A stretch of DNA of 64,000 bases, from NCBI GenBank assembly GCA_949130485.1, contig OX422192.1:3976085-4040084 (forward strand), in the 5' to 3' direction. Source of the stretch: Agelas oroides. Its lineage: Eukaryota; Porifera; Demospongiae; Agelasida; Agelasidae. The notes beneath the pieces were generated by a model, which saw only the letters and a list, made by a program, of their open reading frames with translations, did no database searches and was not told where the DNA came from. Position numbers and translations under genes: made by a program. This document shows positions 1-11,551 of the stretch, in pieces; position 1 is the stretch's first letter, and every line of letters starts with the position of its first letter.

Positions 1-1418
1 GAGCTCCAGAGGGAACAGGGATCGTAGGGCTAGCTGCAACAGCTGTAAAATAAAATAAAACATTCAGAGAAAGACTTTGAAGTACCATGTACCTATGTGT
101 TTACCGGAAAGCCATCCTATGTTCGAAACTGATGCAGATGTTTTGGAGGAATTACTTGTTTTGATACTGTCTGACATACATTTAAACATTAATATCACAA
201 TTTTTTGGGCACACTCCTGGTTCTGATGGGTGGACATATTTTTGGGAGGTAAGCACCCTATACAACACCTTTGCTCAAAAAGTAGGTAGGCATATTTTCA
301 AGAGATTACAGTACCTTAGAGTTGAAACCTGTACCCACTCTCAATTGCACAGTTGGCAGATATGACTGCCATTGATACACAAAGCTGTGCTATGGCCTGA
401 GGATCGACAATGTGCCAATAACCCAGACTACGTGGCATTTCTACCTGATGTATACCTGTTTATAATTGTAGAAGTTTCCAGTTACATGAGTGTGAGGTAC
501 TGAGTCCTCTGCACCTCAATGACACTTTCAAAGTGTGTCCTGGATGATATTCTGGTAGTGCATTGTCCCATTCATTAGTTGCATGCTCTGAAATGCTAGT
601 CAGAGTCTTGCAACATGTTTTGCACATTTATGACCTATCATATTATGAGATTACATTAATTAGCTTGGATATGACACTTGAGACAATGAGAGTATTACAG
701 ATAGTAATGGAGTGAGTTCAGTGTTGAGATTTCAAGAAGCTCTTTATTTACTGTGTCACATAATCATGATTTCTTGAGTGTGCACTTGAGAGCACAGACC
801 AACATGTCTGGGGAACCCATACCTTGCTTGGTCGTTAATTATAATAGCCAAATCATTGTCACCTTGTTGGGTTGTGAATTTGCAGATCACTGCTTGCTAC
901 TCTGCTGGTCTAATATCCGAGTATCTTCCACTTGTTTGTTTAGAGGTGATCACTATATCAAAGGAATAGTCCTAATTTCACCATGAGAGAAGTTCTGTAG
1001 AACATGTGCTGATATGCATTGGGGATGATTATTAGGAGGCAGGCCATGGCCTTAGAATTTGATAGTTCTTTCAAAGTGTGTCCTGGATGACATTCTGGTA
1101 GGGCATTGTCCCATTCATTAGTTGCATGCTCTGAAATGCTAGTCAGAGTCTTGCAACATGTTTTGCACATTCATATAATGAGATTACATTGCCAGAATTA
1201 ATTAGCTTGGATATGGAACTTGAAACAATGAGAGTATTACAGATAGTAATGGAGTGAGTCCAGTGTTGAGATTTCAGTGAGTGCATTAGGAGGAACATTG
1301 ATCACTGTGTGTGCATGTTCATTGTTACAACCTTCCTTGTTGTTGGGACATGTCCTCATTGTGTCAGGTGACTTTACTGTCACTTCCATAATGACTGTTG
1401 TGTTGTGTCCTGCTACAG
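1..1418 (+). other. Intron of gene A (start of window)
   Basis: Non-coding repeat-unit DNA upstream of the first LRR exon. It is nearly identical to 30295-31710. It contains an unoccupied insertion site (CTTGTTTGT, 931-939) that holds a ~440-bp MITE in five other copies. Short open frames here end at different places in different copies and look fortuitous. Confidence 0.7.
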
Positions 1419-1586
1419 CATCTGCCCTGAGGGGGAACACTGTCCTCACTGAGCTGAGACTAAGGGAGTGTCATATTGATGCTGAGGGAACATCTCACCT
1501 AGTGCAGGCACTATGTGACATTACCACACTGAGGGTACTGGACTTGAGTTGGAACACTGTTGACTCACGGGGTGCTACACACCTTG
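1419..1586 (+). CDS. LRR exon A1 of NLR gene A (two leucine-rich repeats)
   Basis: Internal coding exon of 168 bp encoding 56 residues, i.e. two 28-residue ribonuclease-inhibitor-type LRRs. It follows a polypyrimidine/AG acceptor (CCTGCTACAG) and ends at a G/GTAAGT donor; both borders are phase 1, so the exon can be skipped or duplicated without a frameshift. The repeats read LTELRLRECHIDAEG and LRVLDLSWNTVDSRG, matching LxxLxLxxCxI and LxxLxLxxNxV. In NLRs these repeats form the sensing solenoid at the C-terminus. It differs from exon B1 (31711-31878) by only three bases, two of which change residues on the predicted beta-strand face (V/A, W/G). Assignment as LRR is firm; expression is inferred. 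Confidence 0.85.
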
Positions 1587-4500
1587 GTAAGTTGAGTGGT
1601 GGGGTCTGGGGTTATGGGCTCACTTGTAACATCAGTGTGTACTGTCCAAAATGTGTTCACAATATCTTGGTATCAGTAGGTGAACTAGTTGACTATCAAA
1701 CCCATTGTGTTAGCTAAGCAAACAGATGCAGGCTCAGAAATACCTGCCTACCATACATGTCACCATGGATACAGAAACTCAAATGACATTAAAACTGGAC
1801 TAGATCATGGCTGAGGTAGTAGTTTCATGATTAACATGGTATTCTTTATTGGATATACAACCTAGACGAGGAGTATAAACACAGACATACTCCGCTAGAT
1901 AGTTTACGTACCTGTAGTGTTGCAGAGGGCTCTAGCTGAGTTTATTGCAGTTTTACGTGGTCTTCTACTACAGTATAGTCTGACTAAAAACAAGGTTCTA
2001 TTAGTAACAATGGAATATTGTGTTGAATGAACATTGTGTATGGGAAGGATGACTGTTCACTGATTATTCTGCTTGTTCAGAACCCGAGAGCCTAAAGCTT
2101 TAGGGCCAAAACTGAAGTTGTACCATGTAGCTACGGTAAAGCTGTTTATTTACTGCGTCAGATAATCATGATTTCTAGAGTGTGATTGCACTTGAGAGCA
2201 CAGACCAACATGACTGGGAAGCCCATATCTTGCTGGGTCATTAATTATAATAGCAAAATCATTGTCACCTTGTTAGGTTGTGAATTTACTGATCACTGCT
2301 TGCTACTCTGTTGGTTTAATATCCGAGTATCTTCCACTTGTTTGTTAGCCTCATCACCAGGCTCTTTCTTGTAGATGGAAGAGCCTGGTAACATTGAGGG
2401 TGTTTACTTCCCTACGTCATGATTCATGTGATTTGCAGTGATTACACCCACTTTTTGACAATTTTCATGTGATTTTTGTGAGGCCATGTGCACAAGTTTT
2501 CAAAACGTTTGGGGAGGAAGACAGAGAAAAGCAGCACAAAGCGTTTCAACACATCAGGTGAATCGTATATAAGACTGAGACATTCATGACTTGCTAACCA
2601 TGCAATCGCAGCATGAAGTCTACAAGTAGGTAAAGTTACGATCTTAAGTTACGATACATAGATAAATGTCTAGCCTTACTAGCTGTCTTGGTCATCCTTT
2701 TCTCTGAGCCGCCAGAAGTCAACGGTTTGAACCCCCAATGTTACCAGGCTCTTTCCTCCAATGTGAGGAAGAGGAAATGAGCCTGGGGACGAGGCTGCTT
2801 GTTTGTTTAGAGGAGATCACTATATCAAAGGAGATAGTCCTAATTTCACCATGAGAGAAGTTCTGTAGAACATACACTGATGTATATTGGAGATGATTAT
2901 TAGGAGGCAGGCCATGACCTTAGAATTTGATGTATCCACAAACAGTACCACCTATTATCATTCCGTCAGCCATGCTTAGCATTTTTACCTCAATGTTTAG
3001 CCGAAGGTGGTCAGTCTAAAGTACAGCCCTGGCCTTGCAGGCATTGTTTTGCCATGGCATTGTTTTGCATGGCAAAACAATGCCTGATTACATGTCAGTA
3101 TTTAGCAATTCGTGACAGGTGATTAGGTAAGAAAGAGGATTGTCCTAACGTCACTGCGTTACATGTCCTAAATTTGTTCTGTAGAGCCTTCACTGATAAT
3201 ATACTGATAATAAAGAGGCTGGCCATGGCCTAAATACATTCACATGCAGTACTAATCAGTTATTCCTGTCGGAGAAGTAAATGTGATATGATTTCTTCAG
3301 CATTGAGTTTGACCCAAGTGTTCTGTTAACTTGGCGCAAGACCTAATTACATGTCAGAGTTTTTAGCTGGGTTTCTGTTCCTGACTAATCTCCCTCCACT
3401 GTTGTATAATGCTATGCCACCTGCCATTGGGGTGCTCCAGGGTTGGTTTCTGTCTGCATGCATGAAATAGAAAGACAAAGTAGCTAAAGAGGCAAATGTC
3501 TGCTACTATGACACACTGGTCAGGCTCACTATTGTGTAGTTTGTGTAGTTAGTCATGAACCCTGTAAAGTAAATCTTGATAACTGGCATGTTTTCAAAGC
3601 ACGCTATTATCCTGTCTGAATGAGATCAATAGGAACCACCTGCAAGTACCACTTGAGTCTGAGAGGCTAAAGTAACGCATTCTAAAGGTCCCTGCTACTG
3701 CTTAACACCTGTAAGAAATATGCTGGTGAAGTAGATGTGAAGAAATTGCTAATAGCTTGCCTGTAGTGACATGGGAATGTGATCATCAGTGTTTGGTTCA
3801 CACTATATAGGCTTGTCTCAATTAATATACGTGACCTTACTGGTTACACACACTAGCCTAGTGATGATGAGGTATTTGTGATTACACACTTTGTGTGTGT
3901 CCTGTTTAACCATTGTGTGTGATGATGAATGGAATATTCTGAGTCAGGTGACTGATGTGGCTTCCCTGAAGATTAGTAGTACACATTATAGCAGTGTTTG
4001 AATTGTGAACAACTGTCATTGTAGAAGATGAGTGTCAGAGATGTGTGTGTGTGTTCCACTGGTGTCTTCCATCTTACACATTTGTAAGGATACTCAGACC
4101 CCTGACAGAGATATTGCTCGAATAATCACTGAGTTGACTACAATAGCATATGTATTCAGGTGCCGTGTGACCACCAGGCTCAGTCTCTCTGAATCTCTCT
4201 GTGCTGGGGTGGTGATGTGCTGACCTTGACAGGTGTTGCTGGTGGTGGTTTGTTATAGCAGTGGTAGCAGATGCTGTGGTACTAAGTGTCAGGGCTGGTA
4301 ACTGTTCTGGTTAGTGGCATGTCATGTTGTCCAGTGTGAACATGGGGACATCACACAATGTAGAACATGCTTGTAAATGTATGACTGTGGTAGTGTGTGT
4401 TCCTAATAGCTACCTGTAACCCTAACCATTTGGCCTCCCACTATGCCACTGTATGCCAGAATGTGGGCTCTGACTATCCCCACCTGCATGAGTGTGTACT

Positions 4501-5988
4501 TAGTGCACTTTAATATATGTTTTCATCTGTGAGCCTGTAAATTAGCAGGAGAAAAAGCGGAAAAGACCAGTTGGTGCCATGTGCTTACTCAAGACCACAT
4601 TTGCTTGTAGACATATCTTGGGTATTAAATGTGTCTGCTACAAGTATCAGTCCTTGTAACTTAGAATGACCAATCAAAACGTTGGAATCCCAGATTTGTC
4701 TACTTGCCTTCATTGTAGGCTGTGACCTCTACATGACCTTCATTCTGTCAGTTTATGCTCAACAGTGAGCACCGTAATCTTTCGAAAATATGTCCATGGG
4801 CATGATCTTAAGTGGCTCCCAAAGAGGGGGCTTGGTCGTATTTTTGAGAGTTTGGATATTTCTCTCGAAAATGTGCCCACCGCAGACACCCTCCCTGTTG
4901 TAACCAGATGTGTAATGTAATATGTGCATCAAGAATAACCAGTAACAGCAATAGCAATCATGTCTACCAAACAGTGTGTACTCCTCATTTGGGAGAAGGA
5001 CTGGAGACTCGAAGAGAACTCAATAATGATCATAATCGGTTTGCTGTCGCCATTATTGAAGGAGAACAGACGGTGGGCACACATGCCTGTGGAGATTTCA
5101 AGAATTTAGTAGTGGTTTCTTGAGTGTAGGGCTAGCTGCAACAGCTGTAAAATAAAAGAAAGCATTCAGAGAAAGACTTTGAAGTACCATGTACCTAATA
5201 TGTGTTTACCGGAAAGCCAACCTATGTTCGAAACTGATACAGGTGTTTTGGAGGAATTACTTGTTTTGATACTGTCTGACATACATTTAAACATTAATAT
5301 CACAATTTTTTGGACACACTCCTGGTTCTGATGGGTGGACATATTTTTGGGAGGTAAGCACCTATACAACACCTTTGCTCAGAAAGTAGGTAGGCATATT
5401 TTCAAGAGATTACAGTACCTTAGAGTTGAAACCTGTACCCACTCTCAATTGCACAGTTGGCAGATATGACTGCCATTGATACACAAAGCTATGCTATGGC
5501 TTGAGGATCAACAATGTGCCAATAACCCAGACTACGTGGCATTTCTACCTGATGCATACTTGTTTATAATTGTATAAGTTTCCACCTACATGAGTGTGAG
5601 GTGCTGAGTCCCCTGCACCTCAATGATACTTCTTTCAAAGTGTGTCCTGGATGACATTCTGGTAGTGCATTGTCCCGTTCATTAGTTGCATGCTCTGAAA
5701 TGCTAGTCAGAGCCTTGCAACATGTTTTGCACATTTATGACCTATTATATTACACAGCTATGAGATTACATTAATCAGCTTGGATATGACACTTAAAACA
5801 ATGGGAGTATTACAGATAGTAATGGAGTGAGTTCATTGTTGAGATTTCACTGAGTGCATTAGGAGGAACATTGATCACTGTGTGTGCATGTTCATTGTTA
5901 CAACCTTCCTTGTTGGGACATGTCCTCGTTGTGTCAGGTGACTTTACTGTCACTTCCATAATGACTGTTGTGTTGTTTCCTGCTACAG
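1587..5988 (+). other. Intron between LRR exons A1 and A2
   Basis: About 4.4 kb of repeat-unit intron, paralogous to 31879-37112, 37281-41645 and to the intron after the NACHT exon. It holds the TAGCC-family MITE at 2346-2797. The conserved short open frames near 2186-2374 and 4908-5123 recur in the other units but lie in intron. I see no additional LRR exon. Confidence 0.6.
2346..2797. mobile_element. TAGCC-family MULE-like MITE, copy 1
   Basis: Element of about 450 bp with imperfect terminal inverted repeats beginning TAGCCTC and ending near GAGGCTG, plus internal GAGCCTGG hairpins. It is flanked by the 9-bp duplication CTTGTTTGT (2337-2345 and 2798-2806). The unoccupied site is preserved at 931-939 and 31223-31231, which proves insertion. 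No transposase is encoded. A 9-bp duplication is typical of Mutator-like elements; that family assignment is inference. Confidence 0.8.
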
Positions 5989-6156
5989 CATCTGCCCTGA
6001 GGGGGAACACTGTCCTCACTGAGCTGAGACTGACGTGCTGTGGTATTGATGCTGAGGGAACATCTCACCTGGTGCAGGCACTGCGAGAATTCACCACACT
6101 GAGGGTACTTAACTTGGGTGGGAACACTGTTGACTCACTGGGTGCTAGACACCTTG
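5989..6156 (+). CDS. LRR exon A2 of NLR gene A
   Basis: Second 168-bp, phase 1-1 LRR exon, preceded by TTTCCTGCTACAG and followed by G/GTATGT. It encodes two 28-residue LRRs containing LTELRLTCCGIDAEG and LRVLNLGGNTVDSLG. Compared with A1 the backbone leucines, the Cys/Asn and the IDAEG and NTVDS signatures are kept, while the x positions of LxLxx differ (RECH versus TCCG; SWN versus GGN). Downstream its donor region is duplicated at 6692 without the exon. Confidence 0.85.
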
Positions 6157-6567
6157 GTATGTTGAGTGGTAGGGTCTGGGGTTATGGGCTCACTTGTAAC
6201 ATCAGACTGTGTCAGTATGCTACAACCAACAGGGAGATGTCTATTGTCCAAAATGTGTCCACAATATCTTGGTATCAAACCCATTGTGTTAGCTAAGCAA
6301 ACATATGCAGACCCTGAAATACCATACCTACCGCAAAGCTTTGAACATGTCACTACGGATACAGATTTCCAAGTCCCTATAATTACATTCTAACTAGATT
6401 AGATCGTGGCCGAGGTGTTCTGTGGCTGTTCCTCTGGTTCATTGGCTCTTGCAGTCCACAAAACCAGAGGACTGCAAACACATTATTCATCATCTATTAC
6501 CTCATTCTGAGGTTCACCCACCAACTTGTGATGTGAGAAGCAGATGAAGGCCTCTATACATATATTG

Positions 6568-6645
6568 TATCCTGTTACCTAGGCAACACATAAGATTGTT
6601 GCTCATATCTCTTTTCTGCAGTGGTGGTGCCTAGGTAACAGGATA
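6568..6645. mobile_element. Short hairpin element, copy 1
   Basis: A 78-bp hairpin with near-perfect ends TATCCTGTTACCTAGGCA and TGCCTAGGTAACAGGATA. The second copy lies at 7115-7192 within the tandem duplication. It is non-coding and its family is unknown. Confidence 0.6.
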
Positions 6646-7114
6646 TATAATAGTTATATCCCTCTTGTAGCCTCGTTCGCAGGCTCTCCCTGGTAAGTTG
6701 AGTGGTGGGGTCTGGGGTTATGGGCTCACTTGTAACATCAGACTGTGTCAGTGTGCTACATACAACAGGGAGATGTCTACTGTCCAAAATGTGTCCACAA
6801 TATCTTGGTATCAGTAGGTGAACTAGTTGAGTATCAAACACATTGTGTTAGCTAGGCAAACAGATGCAGACCCTGAAATACCATACCTACTGCAAAGCTT
6901 TGAACATGTCACTACGGATACAGATACTCAAGTCTCTATAATTACATTCTAACTAGATTAGATCGTGGCCGAGGTGTTCTGTGGCTGTTCTTCTGGTTCA
7001 TTGGCTCTTGCAAGTCCACAAAACCAGAGGACTGCAAACACATTAGTCTCATTCTGAGGGTCACCCACCAACTTGTGATGTAAGAAGCAGATGAAGGCCT
7101 CTATACATATATTG

Positions 7115-7192
7115 TATCCTGTTACCTAGGCAACACATAAGATTGTTGCTCATATCTCTTTTCTACAGTGGTGGTGCCTAGGTAACAGGATA
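7115..7192. mobile_element. Short hairpin element, copy 2
   Basis: Second copy of the TATCCTGTTACCTAGGCA hairpin, carried along in the tandem duplication of 6156-6691 and differing from copy 1 by a few bases. Confidence 0.6.
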
Positions 7193-7205
7193 TATATCCC
7201 TCTTG

Positions 7206-7735
7206 TAGCCTCGTTCGCAGGCTCTCCCCGCTAAGAAAGGGGAGAGCCTGGTACATTTTATCACATGCGTGACGTCAAGGGTAGACGCGAGGTAGACACA
7301 ACTTAATTGCACATGGGCATGCACGCACGGAATCCCACCCACATAGCTTGGAGCTTGTGATCGGGGCAAGTACACACATGGCTACAGCAGCTGTAAATCG
7401 CTGAGTAGACTGGTGTAGTAGATTCTCAGAGTGTCGGACACGACATTGTGATTTGTAAGCTAGCATCGTTATTGTTCGAGTTGTCGCCACTGACTCAAGA
7501 AAAGGACTAGTTTTACGTGGACAACTATATATCGCTGACTGCAAAGACGAAGGTAACACACTAAACCGAAAAAGAAGACCATAGTAGTCTTGAAAACACT
7601 TGTGCTTTAACGTGCTTGGGTGCATAGCTTAGTCAACCCCCTGCATAATTACGTCATGTCTACCCTTGATATTACGCACGTGAAATGTACCATGCTTTCC
7701 CCCTTCTTAGTGGGGAGAGCCTGGGAATGAGGCTA
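7206..7735. mobile_element. TAGCC-family foldback element, 530 bp
   Basis: Terminal inverted repeats of about 80 bp: TAGCCTCGTTCGCAGGCTCT at the left, and the complement of GAGAGCCTGGGAATGAGGCTA at the right. Internally both arms contain a GTACATTT segment and an AAGGGTAGAC segment. The ~370-bp core is not recognised and looks unlike the surrounding introns. A related right-hand end sits at 46985-47010 in gene B, so the element predates the A/B duplication. I could not find a clean 9-bp duplication for this copy. Confidence 0.65.
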
Positions 7736-7749
7736 GTAGTCTTGCACAT

Positions 7750-8680
7750 TGGTGTCAGGTGTAATACTTCTGAATCACTTGTTTCCAGTTTTGCAGTTGG
7801 TAATATATATATTATATGCTGCACTAGATTGGTTTAAAGTTTACCTCTCACATAAAGGTAGTTGTATGTGAGCTCACAAGTCTGGAACCGGAATGTGGAG
7901 GTGTCCACCTCTAGGTAGTCGCTGAATAGCAATTATTTTGTTTTAAAATTTCACTGTCACTGTACAATTGGAGATTTCACTCTCTTCTGTTGTGGCAGCC
8001 ACTACCAACAATGTGCTGAATGGAAAATTTTACTTCAAAATTACATTGTAAGTGTAGAATTGGTGATTTTACTCTTTTCTGTTGCACCAATAATGCAACT
8101 TTTATTGGGTTAATTGTGAAGTGGCTTTTCGGAACCCTGGACGGAAGTGGTGGTCAGAAATTTAAAGGTAAGCTCAGATTGACTGTCAGTCAGTAGAGTG
8201 TATTTGCTGAGACAAGATTCTGTTTAGCTGGAGCAAAGAGGCCACCAGTGGTTAAGACTGTACTAGGTAGTCCCAGTCACAGTGGCCATATGTTGAAACT
8301 TACAGGCGACAGTGTGGTGTAGTCTGTAGATTGATCATGGCTTCCAGTAGAATGTTCTTTTGTGTACACATGAAGGAGCAGCCATTGTTGTGTGTTGCGA
8401 TGATTGTGAGTTGTTAGGCCTCCCCCCTCCCTATCCATAGAAAACTGCACATTTTACAAACTGTGTGCTCAGCTTTGTACAGTAAAATTTGTCTGTTTCA
8501 AGAGCAGTTGAAAAGCTTAGCCTAGCCTGGCACTGACAGTGGCTCTGGAAGCATGCATTCATCTGGAGGTTAGGACACTATGTAGAGTGGTAGTGTTGGA
8601 TGTTCACCAAGTGAGAACTGGGGTTCATGAATATCTACTAAAATTAAAACCAACCCTAACCCTGTATGATCACAGTGAGT
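7750..8680 (+). repeat. Diverged copy of the TTAA-element family in gene A intron
   Basis: This segment aligns in direct orientation with 47030-47925, and more distantly with the interior of the TTAA-flanked element at 42068-43099 (shared GAACCCT...GGTGGTCRGAA, then AAGCTYAGATYGACT, then AGGCCACAGTGG-like stretches). It is non-coding. Element ends are not clear here. Confidence 0.45.
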
Positions 8681-9280
8681 AGACAATGTGTTTATATCAA
8701 GTTTGGGCTGCATTACAAGTGAGTAGCAAAGGTGTACATACACAACGTTAACATCTTGACATCTGAAAGTTAAGAGGTCAGTCTCTGTTTGCCAGGCCAG
8801 GTATTGTCAAGACCATGGAACAGCCTATTTTGGCAATGGCTGCCTCCTCATAAAAATGAACAACCACAGCATTTTGACACAGGGTATGGTGAGGTAGTCT
8901 ATATCCCGGGTTCCCAGGCTCTTTCCCCATGACAATGATGTGCTCCATACATAGACAAGCAGTCTATCCTCTATAGTGTTTATGTGTCCTGCTGTGTCAA
9001 ATAGTAGCCTCTCCCTGCAGGGACACACTGTGTGGCACATTACCCGAGTCCTATTATTGATGAGCTCCAGCCAATGCATATACACTGTCATTTCTCCCAC
9101 CTAGACATCACCGAGACACACCAGGCATCCTCATTTATATAGAGCCTGTGTGAAAAGGCGTGGCTGAGAATTAGTAAACATTGTTTATGTTGCTATGGTG
9201 ATGCAAATTCATATACAAAATCTAATAATTACGGCCCAAGATTAGTCCGAGTGTCAGGGTTACGGTTCAGTTCAGGGTTA
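8680..9280. repeat. Inverted block relative to gene B
   Basis: The reverse complement of this stretch matches parts of 47925-50090, in order: 47925-48150, 48955-49195 and 49940-50070. Gene B carries extra insertions between those parts. Region 8805-8830 preserves the unoccupied target of the 735-bp element that sits at 49196-49930. No gene is seen. Confidence 0.65.
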
Positions 9281-9330
9281 ATAATAATTATTATGAGCCT
9301 GCTATAGGCCATCACATGTACATACAATAA

Positions 9331-9745
9331 TCATTGTATTCTTGTCCCCAGTCCCATCCATCTTCTCCTTTTGTCAGTCACCTTCCTTAGGTGGTTCTTC
9401 ACACTGCTGTCTATCCTCTCCCCTCCCTCCATATCTTGCCCTAGCAGCACTTTCACTTTCTCTTCTTCTTCCAGCCATCCCCATCCTTCGCCCAGTCCAC
9501 ACTCTGATTCCATCAACTCCCACAATTGTTCTCTTTCACTTCTATATGCTGTACATCTTTGCAAAACATGCTCTACGCTTTCTTCTTCTCCCTCGCTACA
9601 CATCACTACACGTCTAGCCTCTTCTTTGTTCTTCCATCCTCCCATCTCTGCCCTCAGACCTGCTGCTCTGGTTCTGAATCTAAACTTGAGCCTGGCCCCT
9701 CTCCTATCTCCAGGGTCGTTTACATACTTCTCTTCCTTCAGCTGC
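9331..9745 (-). mobile_element. LINE fragment: C-terminus of reverse-transcriptase ORF
   Basis: The minus-strand reading frame ending at 9331 encodes the C-terminal tail of a non-LTR retrotransposon polyprotein. Seen: a basic segment (DPGDRRGARLKFRFRTRA), then a zinc-knuckle-like C-x11-H-x4-C (MCSEGEEESVEHVLQRC), then a charged tail. This arrangement is typical of the region after the RT domain in several LINE clades. The open frame runs up to 9852, but similarity to paralogous DNA at 50190 starts at about 9745, so the first ~35 residues of the frame are flanking sequence. The element is strongly 5'-truncated, with no RT catalytic region. An AATAATAATTATTATT stretch near 9280 may be its tail. 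Confidence 0.7.
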
Positions 9746-9954
9746 TTCTGAAATGTTGAACTCTGCAGAAGACTATATAGTAGGTAGTTGCACTGAGTGC
9801 ATGGTGTTGTGATTATCAAGGTTCTCCATACTTGCAGTCGTCTGCATGCCATTCAAGTCTCTTGCCTGTAGGGAACATTCTCATTGAGTCAAATGACAGT
9901 TGCCCCAAATGCAATCAGAAGGCTTCAAATCTCCATTGAATCAGATGGCAGCCG

Positions 9955-10139
9955 ACATGAAACCCTATCAAGGTCCCAGTGCTAGCCTCATAGTCTGGAC
10001 TGCAAACATGTTACTGCAACCAGTATTGATATAATTGGACTTGAATATGTTCTTGGTCTCTCTCTGTACCTGTAACCAATTCAACAGTTTATACAGGGCC
10101 AATGTGTACCCAATGGTATACTGACATTTAATTGTGCAT
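9955..10139. repeat. Small inversion relative to gene B
   Basis: The reverse complement matches 50396-50557 (for example, GAAACCCTATCAAGGTCCCA here against TGGGACCTTGATAGGGTTTC there), while flanking DNA on both sides is collinear and in the same orientation. It is non-coding intron of gene A. Confidence 0.65.
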
Positions 10140-10254
10140 ATCATACATCCTTGGCAAACCAACTCCCCACCCTCTACAGTGAGCAGACACTCTAAGCGTG
10201 GTGTGATATGCATGTAGAGGGTGGGGAGGTAGTTTGCCAAGGATGTATGATATG
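10137..10254. mobile_element. 118-bp hairpin element
   Basis: Arms of about 41 bp: CATATCATACATCCTTGGCA at the left, and its complement TGCCAAGGATGTATGATATG at the right, around a ~35-bp loop. It is absent from the paralogous site near 50560 and sits at one edge of the small inversion. Confidence 0.65.
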
Positions 10255-10974
10255 TGACATGCATGTAGGACCCTTCCCCACTCTTCTGCTTTTCATACAG
10301 CAAGGCAATATGCTAACACTTGGTGGGAAGCCCTGGCTACTGACTACTGACCTTGAGCTGGAGCATTCTGGCTAGGAATGCAGTAGTTTGTGCATAATGT
10401 TATTGTTTCCTGTTAACTACAAATGGCCCATTTTATACACAGACTGATTGTGATATTGTTTACATACAATTTTGATAATTGTCCCTACTACATTCCACAG
10501 TGGTATACATCTGAATTTTGTATGGCCTGGTAGCCATCAGCATCCCTGTCTCCCAGTCTTGCATACATACAGTGGATTCAGTACATTCATTTAGTGCTTT
10601 CATGTCAATTCACATTCCAAACTCTATATCCAAGTTATTGTGCAGACACATTAATGTAGCTGGTTAGTATTGTGAAACAACCTCAGTACTAGTCTGGATG
10701 TATAGCAGGTGCTCTCATTAATATTGTTGTGATGAGAAACTCAAAGTGAAGGTGACAGAGGTAGTCTCTCATTTGCACCAATCAGATTCTTAGCCTCCTA
10801 CCCAGGCTCTTTCTCACCAGAGAGATTCCTATAGCACAAACTTTTATGTGTGCAATATTCCCAGACTGTCTAGGAGTGCCAACACTATTCCATGGGACTC
10901 CACTCCAGTACACACTAGTCATTTGTTGTTATTGTCTGGAGAGTGAGATAATATGTGCATGGTTCCCTCCACAG

Positions 10975-11261
10975 CACTGCTCCTGAGGAGGACACACAGC
11001 CTCACTGAGTTGCACCTGGTAGAATGCAGTATTGATGAGGATGGTTCATGTCAGCTGGCAGAGGCCCTCAGGGTCAACACCACACTGAGGGTGCTGTGGC
11101 TATGGGCCAATCCACTAGGAGTGAGAGGAGCCAAGGCACTGGTGGAGAGTCTAGCACACAACACCAGTGTGGAGACCCTAAGCCTACCACAACAGTACAG
11201 GCACATGATCAGCAACAGTGTAGTGTATGATGGAGTTAGGAACAGGGTTTGCTGGGATTGA
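10975..11261 (+). CDS. Terminal LRR exon of NLR gene A
   Basis: Last coding exon: acceptor TTCCCTCCACAG, phase 1 entry (two bases complete the split codon), stop TGA at 11259-11261. It encodes about 95 residues, with LRRs LTELHLVECSIDEDG and LRVLWLWANPLGVRG, then a capping segment with LAHNTSVETLSLPQQY and a C-terminal tail ending RNRVCWD. The same exon occurs at 51198 and 58689 with different LxLxx residues (HLVEC, WLGGC, WLGSC). Entry phase matches the phase 1 exit of the 168-bp LRR exons, so A1-A2-terminal splicing stays in frame. The C-terminal dozen residues differ among copies through small indels. Confidence 0.85.
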
Positions 11262-11551
11262 TTATAGCACTAAAATCAAAATTAATGTGTATTGTTCAGC
11301 ACAGTGTGTCATACATTAGTTTGTGTACCTTTTTATCATGGCTATAGTTCATTGGGTGTTGTTTGGGTTCAAATATTCTATTTTGTTTTGTTTAATTAGA
11401 GTCCAAAAGTTCAATCTTCCGAAATCGCTATCACATAAAAAGTATATAATATAATTATAAAGGCTAAAAGCCTGAGTGTGTAAGTATCTAATACTATATT
11501 ATATATAATGCAATTTTGAATTAATTGTTTGAACTAACATGACCACAACAA

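Larger units (their letters stand above)
6156..7214 (+). repeat. Tandem duplication (~536 bp) of intron 3' of exon A2
   Basis: The sequence after exon A2 (GTATGTTGAGTGGTAGGGTC, 6157 on) recurs at 6693 on (GTAAGTTGAGTGGTGGGG). Both copies carry the same hairpin element (6568-6645, 7115-7192) and end at a TAGCCTCGTTCGCAGGCTCTCC terminus (6669, 7206). The duplication breakpoint falls inside this MITE terminus, so recombination probably used it. Confidence 0.7.
1..11261 (+). other. NLR gene A, 3' part (gene span, partial)
   Basis: Span of the 3' portion of an NLR-type receptor gene whose DEATH/NACHT exons would lie upstream of the window. Seen: two 168-bp LRR exons and one terminal LRR exon on the + strand, all with the same phase and the same splice-site context as gene B. 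The introns are paralogous to those of gene B, so A and B are tandem copies. The expected order is LRR(1419-1586), LRR(5989-6156), terminal LRR(10975-11261). No N-terminal exon is visible, and I cannot tell whether A is expressed. Confidence 0.7.

Noticed and set aside
958-1170. Identical minus-strand 70-codon frames at 958-1170 and 31250-31462
   Set aside because: Identity reflects the near-identical 2.3-kb segment; other units have broken versions and there is no domain.
2186-2374. Recurring ~62-codon frames (also 26927, 32515, 37936, 43497) as a conserved small gene
   Set aside because: They are repeat-unit intron copies; the last residues come from the inserted MITE, and the uninterrupted copy at 753 ends differently. 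Conservation is explained by recent duplication.
4908-5123. Recurring ~71-codon frame (also 36053, 40559) as an exon
   Set aside because: In unit copies at 29984 and 45534 it is disrupted by frameshifts and stops, and no consistent splice sites flank it.
8640-8670. CCCTAACCCT words (also 43010, 47930) as telomeric repeats
   Set aside because: Only one or two units each, inside transposon-family sequence; no array.
9342-9759. Plus-strand Ser/Pro-rich frames
   Set aside because: Antisense of the minus-strand LINE tail.
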